NCBI RefSeq assembly: GCF_000802155.2
Contig: NZ_JQGJ02000005.1
Location: 186,001 to 250,000, forward strand
Direction of reading: 5' to 3'
DNA from: Pseudomonas frederiksbergensis
Lineage (GTDB): Bacteria; Pseudomonadota; Gammaproteobacteria; Pseudomonadales; Pseudomonadaceae
DNA length: 64,000 nucleotides
The notes under the pieces were generated by a model. The model worked only from the letters and a program-made list of their open reading frames with translations, had not been told where the DNA came from and did not search any database. A program made the translations under genes and the position numbers. Numbering within the stretch: the stretch's first letter is position 1; each line of letters opens with the position of its first letter. Shown piece after piece: positions 60,465 to 64,000 of the stretch.

Positions 60465-62210
60465 ATGTTCTGGCAGGCACTGACCGCGATGCGTGATCTA
60501 CGGCGTTTGCACGAAATCGCCTCGATCCTGATCCGCTACGGGTTTGGCGACATGGTGCGCCGGATGGGGCTGTCCAACGCCCTGGAGCGGGCGGGGACGG
60601 CACTGCACTGGAACGAAGCGGCAGACTTCGCCCACATGACGCCCCCCGAGCGCGTGCGGCGGGCGCTGGAGGAAATGGGGCCGACTTTCGTCAAGCTCGG
60701 CCAGGTGCTCGCTACCCGAGTCGATCTACTCGAACCCGAGTGGACCGCCGAATTCGGGAAGTTGCAGGACAGCGCGCCGCCCGCTCCCTGGGCAGCCGTA
60801 CATCAGCAGCTCAGCGAAGACCTCGGCGCGCCACCCGAGGAAATCTTCGCGGCCTTCGATCCCGAGCCTCTGGCGGCCGCTTCCATTGCGCAGGTGCATC
60901 GGGCGCGTCTCGAAGATGGCGGCGAAGTCGTGGTCAAGGTGCGCAGGCCCGGCATTCGGCCCATTCTGGAAGCCGATCTGCGCTGGCTTGCGCGCCTGGC
61001 CGAACTCGCCGAGACGGAGAGCGCGGAATGGCGCGTCCTGCATCCGCGCGAGATGGTGCGCCAGTTCGCCCAGTCGCTGCGCAATGAACTCGATTTCGCC
61101 GGTGAATGCCGCAATGCCGAACGCATCGCCGAGAACTTCACCGGCTATACCGATCAGGATTCTCCTCCTGCCGTCCCGGGCGAGGAGAAGCCGGACGCGG
61201 ATGGCGCACCTCCCATCATCGTCATTCCCCGCGTGTATTGGCAGTGGACCGGCGAGCGGGTCTGCGTACAGGAATTCATTGGCGGTATTTCCGGGCGCAG
61301 GCTTCAGGCCGTAGATCAGGCTGGCCTGGACCGCAAGGTGCTCGCACGGCGTGGCGCCAATGCGGTACTGAAGATGATCGTCGAGGACGGGGTGTTTCAC
61401 GCTGACCCCCATCCGGGCAACGTGTTCTATTTGCCGGGCAATCGAATCGCCTTCATCGACTTCGGCATGGTTGGCAGGCTGGCGGAGGAACGCCGCGACC
61501 AGTTGATCCGCCTGCTGCTGGGGCTGGTGAGGAACGACGCCGGCGGCGTCGTCGACGTCATGCTCGAATGGACGAGCGACGGCGTGGCAAATGAGCAGGA
61601 TCTATTGTTGGAAATCCAGTCTTTCATTGATCGCTACCACGGCGTGCCGCTGAAGCAACTGCGCTTGAGTGCAATGTTGTCCGACCTCGTGGCGATTCCG
61701 CGCCAGCATCACCTCGTCCTGCCTAACGACCTGTCCCTGCTGGTAAAAGCCTTCGTCACACTGGAAGGCTTGGGCCGCGAACTCGATCCCGGCTTCGACA
61801 TGGCCAACCAGGCACTGCCGCTGCTGGAGCGTGCCATGCACGTGCGCTACTCCCCGGCAGCGCTGCTCAGACGGGGGCGGCGGGCGGCCGGTGACATCTT
61901 CTCGTTGCTGGCTGGCTTGCCCCAGGACATCTCCAGGCTGCTGCGAGCCGCCCGCCGTGGCCGTCTGGAAGTACACATCGACGTCACCCATCTGAGACGG
62001 GTCGGCGATCAACTCGACAATGCCGCCAACCGCCTGGTGATCGGGATCGTCGTCGCCGCGCTCATCGTCGGCTCGTCCATCGTCATGACCGTGTCGGGAG
62101 GACCGACGCTTCTGGGGTTACCGGTTTTCGGCCTTCTCGGATTCCTTGGCGCGGTGGCCGGCAGCCTATGGCTTCTGCTTTCCATTCTGCGCAGCGGGAG
62201 AGGACGATGA
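60465..62210 (+). CDS. ABC1/UbiB-family atypical kinase-like membrane protein
   Basis: 581 aa. Family hallmarks: KxGQ-type MGPTFVKLGQVLATR, Ala-rich nucleotide loop (AAASIAQVHRARL), Lys in GGEVVVKVRRPGI, VFHADPHPGNVFYL and DFGMVG. Two C-terminal helices (LVIGIVVAALIVGSSIVMTV, GLLGFLGAVAGSLWLLLSI) anchor it. UbiB-like proteins bind lipids and assist ubiquinone biosynthesis or lipid distribution; a copy in an efflux operon is unusual. Follows the outer-membrane factor by nine bases and overlaps the next gene by ATGA. Confidence 0.92.
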   Translation: MFWQALTAMRDLRRLHEIASILIRYGFGDMVRRMGLSNALERAGTALHWNEAADFAHMTPPERVRRALEEMGPTFVKLGQVLATRVDLLEPEWTAEFGKLQDSAPPAPWAAVHQQLSEDLGAPPEEIFAAFDPEPLAAASIAQVHRARLEDGGEVVVKVRRPGIRPILEADLRWLARLAELAETESAEWRVLHPREMVRQFAQSLRNELDFAGECRNAERIAENFTGYTDQDSPPAVPGEEKPDADGAPPIIVIPRVYWQWTGERVCVQEFIGGISGRRLQAVDQAGLDRKVLARRGANAVLKMIVEDGVFHADPHPGNVFYLPGNRIAFIDFGMVGRLAEERRDQLIRLLLGLVRNDAGGVVDVMLEWTSDGVANEQDLLLEIQSFIDRYHGVPLKQLRLSAMLSDLVAIPRQHHLVLPNDLSLLVKAFVTLEGLGRELDPGFDMANQALPLLERAMHVRYSPAALLRRGRRAAGDIFSLLAGLPQDISRLLRAARRGRLEVHIDVTHLRRVGDQLDNAANRLVIGIVVAALIVGSSIVMTVSGGPTLLGLPVFGLLGFLGAVAGSLWLLLSILRSGRGR

Positions 62211-64000
62211 GCAGCATCGGGAAGGTCGTCATCTTCTATTCCTCCATCGGATACGGACACATCAGTGCCGCTCAATCCATTCAGGACGAGATACGGCGGC
62301 AATCTCCGGCGACCCAGGTGCTGCTGCAGGACATCCGCACGTTCATGCATCCGGTGTGGCGGCGGGTCGACGAGCGCCTGTACTGGTTCGCCGCCAGCAA
62401 TCTGCCGGAGTGCTTCGAGAGTCTGTTCCGTGCGATGCAGACGCGCGGCAGCCGTGCCCTCTCGCTGTCGACGCTGCCCAACGATTATCCGGAAGAACGC
62501 GTATTGGCCTACTTGGCCGCGCAGCGACCGGATGCTGTTCTCGCCACCCATTACGGGGCGGCCCAGGTGTTGGGAACCTTGCGGGAGAAAGGGCTGTTGT
62601 CCGACCCGAGAATCGGCTGGCTGCACACGGATTTCTTCGAGGGCTATTTCCCGCGCATCTCCAAGCGGATCGACCGCACCTTCGTCGCGCATCCGGAACT
62701 CGAACGACGCTGGCTGGCGGCGGGGGTTGCGGCCGGGAAGGTCGTCACCAGCGGCATGCCGGTGCGGCCTCCGGCGACATCCGCAGACGCCCGCCGCATC
62801 ACGCTCGAGGAGCTGGGGCTGTCGGTGGACGTAGCGACACTGCTGCTGAGCGGCGGCAAGGAAGGGGCGGGGAACTATCCGGGGGTGATTGACAGCGTCG
62901 TTCGCCACTGCCCGGGCTGCTTGCAGATCATCGCGGTGTGCGGCACGAATTCGAGGCAGTACGAGGCGCTCGCCGAACTGCAGGAAAAATTGCCGCAGAG
63001 GGTGACACTGAAGCCTCTGGGGCTGCTGCCGCGCAGTGACATGGCGTCCTGCATGGCCGCCGCCGACATCCTGGTCACCAAGGCGGGCGGGATGACGCCA
63101 GCAGAGGCTTTTGCACTCGGAGTGCCGACTGTGCTGCTCGATGTGATCAGCGGCCACGAACGCGAAAATGCAGCCCTGTTCCAGCGCCAGGGTCTGGCCA
63201 GGTTCGCGGTTTCCGCCGACGATGCCGGGAGGTTCGCGATGGAGTTGCTCTCCGACCCCGCCCTGCGGGAGGCGATGCTGCGTGCCCAGCGAAAATTCCG
63301 GCAAAGCATCGACATCGCGAGCATCGTCCGATTTGCGCTGGACGATGGCTTCAGGCCGGCCCGGCCCTTGCCCGACTACGGCGTCGAAAACGGAGCCCCC
63401 GTCCAGGGGATCGACCAAGCGCTGGCGCAACTGGATTCCGAAGCGCCGGCAGAGGTCGAACTGCTGTTGTCCTACGCCACCTCGCAAACGCCGCAACGGG
63501 TCGTCCTCGAAAATCCATTTGGGCATCTTGCCATCCGCATCAACGGCATCGTCTACAGCGCGAACTACATCGCGGACCCGTCCGTCGATCGGAACTTCCT
63601 GCAGCACGTAAGCCTGGCAGACTACCTGTACGGCATCAATCGCCCGTCCCGTTCGCAGGTCCATACCAACACCTACGGCATGGCTTATGGCCGTGAGACG
63701 CTCGGGTTGCGGGTCCAAGGCATTCCCGCCGAGCGTCGTGCGGCCATGGTGGCCGAGGCACACCGCATCGAGAACGGATTCCGGGACGGAAGCCTGCGCT
63801 GGAACAGGAGCGATCTCAATTGCGCCGACGTGGTTGCGCGAATTCTCGCCGCCGGTGGCTACGGCGACCGTTCCCTGTACGACTGGGCGGGCTTACCGAG
63901 CATGCCGTTGGACCTGTTCGAGCGGATGCGGGCGCGCTTCGAGGAAGCCCCTTCCTTGCGGGAAGAACTGGTCGCCTACCGGTTAATGCCTGGAACCCAG
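62207..64000 (+). CDS. MGDG synthase-like glycosyltransferase fused to a His...Cys (NlpC/P60-like) domain (C-terminus beyond window)
   Basis: At least 598 codons, open at the window end. N-terminal part: IFYSSIGYGHISAAQSIQ (MGDG synthase N-domain), WLHTDFFEGYFPRISKRIDR, TLLLSGGKEGAGN and VTKAGGMTPAEAFALGVPTVLLD (GT28 donor site). From about residue 415 a different domain begins: NPFGHLAIRING (His440), IVYSANYIADP, then DLNCADVVARIL (Cys539). His-before-Cys order resembles circularly permuted NlpC/P60 or LRAT-like enzymes that act on acyl or amide bonds. Likely glycosylates diacylglycerol or a related lipid; role of the second domain unknown. Confidence 0.82.
   Translation, partial: MSSIGKVVIFYSSIGYGHISAAQSIQDEIRRQSPATQVLLQDIRTFMHPVWRRVDERLYWFAASNLPECFESLFRAMQTRGSRALSLSTLPNDYPEERVLAYLAAQRPDAVLATHYGAAQVLGTLREKGLLSDPRIGWLHTDFFEGYFPRISKRIDRTFVAHPELERRWLAAGVAAGKVVTSGMPVRPPATSADARRITLEELGLSVDVATLLLSGGKEGAGNYPGVIDSVVRHCPGCLQIIAVCGTNSRQYEALAELQEKLPQRVTLKPLGLLPRSDMASCMAAADILVTKAGGMTPAEAFALGVPTVLLDVISGHERENAALFQRQGLARFAVSADDAGRFAMELLSDPALREAMLRAQRKFRQSIDIASIVRFALDDGFRPARPLPDYGVENGAPVQGIDQALAQLDSEAPAEVELLLSYATSQTPQRVVLENPFGHLAIRINGIVYSANYIADPSVDRNFLQHVSLADYLYGINRPSRSQVHTNTYGMAYGRETLGLRVQGIPAERRAAMVAEAHRIENGFRDGSLRWNRSDLNCADVVARILAAGGYGDRSLYDWAGLPSMPLDLFERMRARFEEAPSLREELVAYRLMPGTQ

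Larger units (their letters stand above)
31465..64000 (+). mobile_element. Tn4371-family integrative and conjugative element, integrase end (right end outside window)
   Basis: From the candidate att site onward the gene set matches the conserved plan known for Tn4371-like ICEs: tyrosine integrase, RadC-like, DUF932, ParB, DUF736, DUF2958, DUF2285, HTH, RepA, ParA, DUF2840, TraF-like peptidase and DUF3363 relaxase, with accessory genes between. traR, traG and trb genes are not seen and should lie beyond 64000. The GC content is visibly higher than in the left part except in the RloC-like, TIR and DUF3800 insertions. Family assignment is from gene order memory, not a search. Confidence 0.85.

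Noticed and set aside
62009..63763. 584-codon minus-strand frame opposite the MGDG synthase-like gene
   Set aside because: Antisense artefact; the plus-strand frame has family motifs and coupled start.

Overview
The window looks like a Pseudomonas-type gammaproteobacterial chromosome (GC-rich, Pseudomonas-like metal-resistance and polysaccharide genes) interrupted at about 31.46 kb by the integrase end of a Tn4371-family integrative and conjugative element (ICE) that runs past the right edge. The species call is inference from gene content only.

Chromosomal part (1-31460). 1-2871 is a catabolic operon on the minus strand (AtuA-like DUF1446, DUF4387, MmgE/PrpD). 3.3-5.5 kb holds a chromate exporter (chrA) and two small secreted-protein genes. 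5.6-9.1 kb is a metal-response cluster: an RcnA-like Ni/Co exporter, its CsoR/RcnR-family repressor with an operator, a His-rich protein, HupE/UreJ, a membrane-anchored protein, and the frameshifted stub of a CzcB-like adaptor. Then come a TerC-CBS membrane protein, a LysR regulator, a periplasmic-binding-protein gene coupled to a GGDEF-EAL c-di-GMP enzyme, and a VOC protein. 17-31.5 kb is a surface-polysaccharide locus built around a divergent ABC exporter. The ATPase (Wzt) is fused to a pyruvyltransferase-like domain. Two related dual-domain glycosyltransferases flank the exporter, with a 2OG-Fe(II) oxygenase, a GT-C membrane enzyme, two further GT2 enzymes and an epimerase-like protein.

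ICE part (31465-64000). A candidate attachment site lies 5 bp after the stop of the last glycosyltransferase gene. It is followed by the tyrosine integrase, an overlapping DUF1016 PD-(D/E)XK gene, a RadC-like gene, an AT-richer RloC/PrrC-like ATPase gene, DUF932, ParB, a two-gene zinc-ribbon (DUF2321) plus TIR-like module, DUF736, a DUF3800 gene split by an IS5-family element, an XRE/DUF2958 control region, DUF2285, an excisionase-like HTH, RepA, an iteron/AT-rich origin-like region, ParA, DUF2840, a TraF-like S26 peptidase and a DUF3363 relaxase. The plasmid-style RepA, iterons and ParA suggest a transient replicating form. Conjugation genes traG/trb are not in the window.

Directly after the relaxase is a five-gene cargo operon with its own promoter and a palindromic operator: RND adaptor, RND permease, outer-membrane factor, an ABC1/UbiB-family kinase-like protein, and an MGDG-synthase-like glycosyltransferase fused to a His...Cys (permuted NlpC/P60-like) domain and cut by the window edge. 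This efflux plus membrane-lipid combination and the compact DUF2321-TIR pair are the best candidates for poorly described systems. A GC-rich dispersed repeat family occupies several ICE intergenic gaps.
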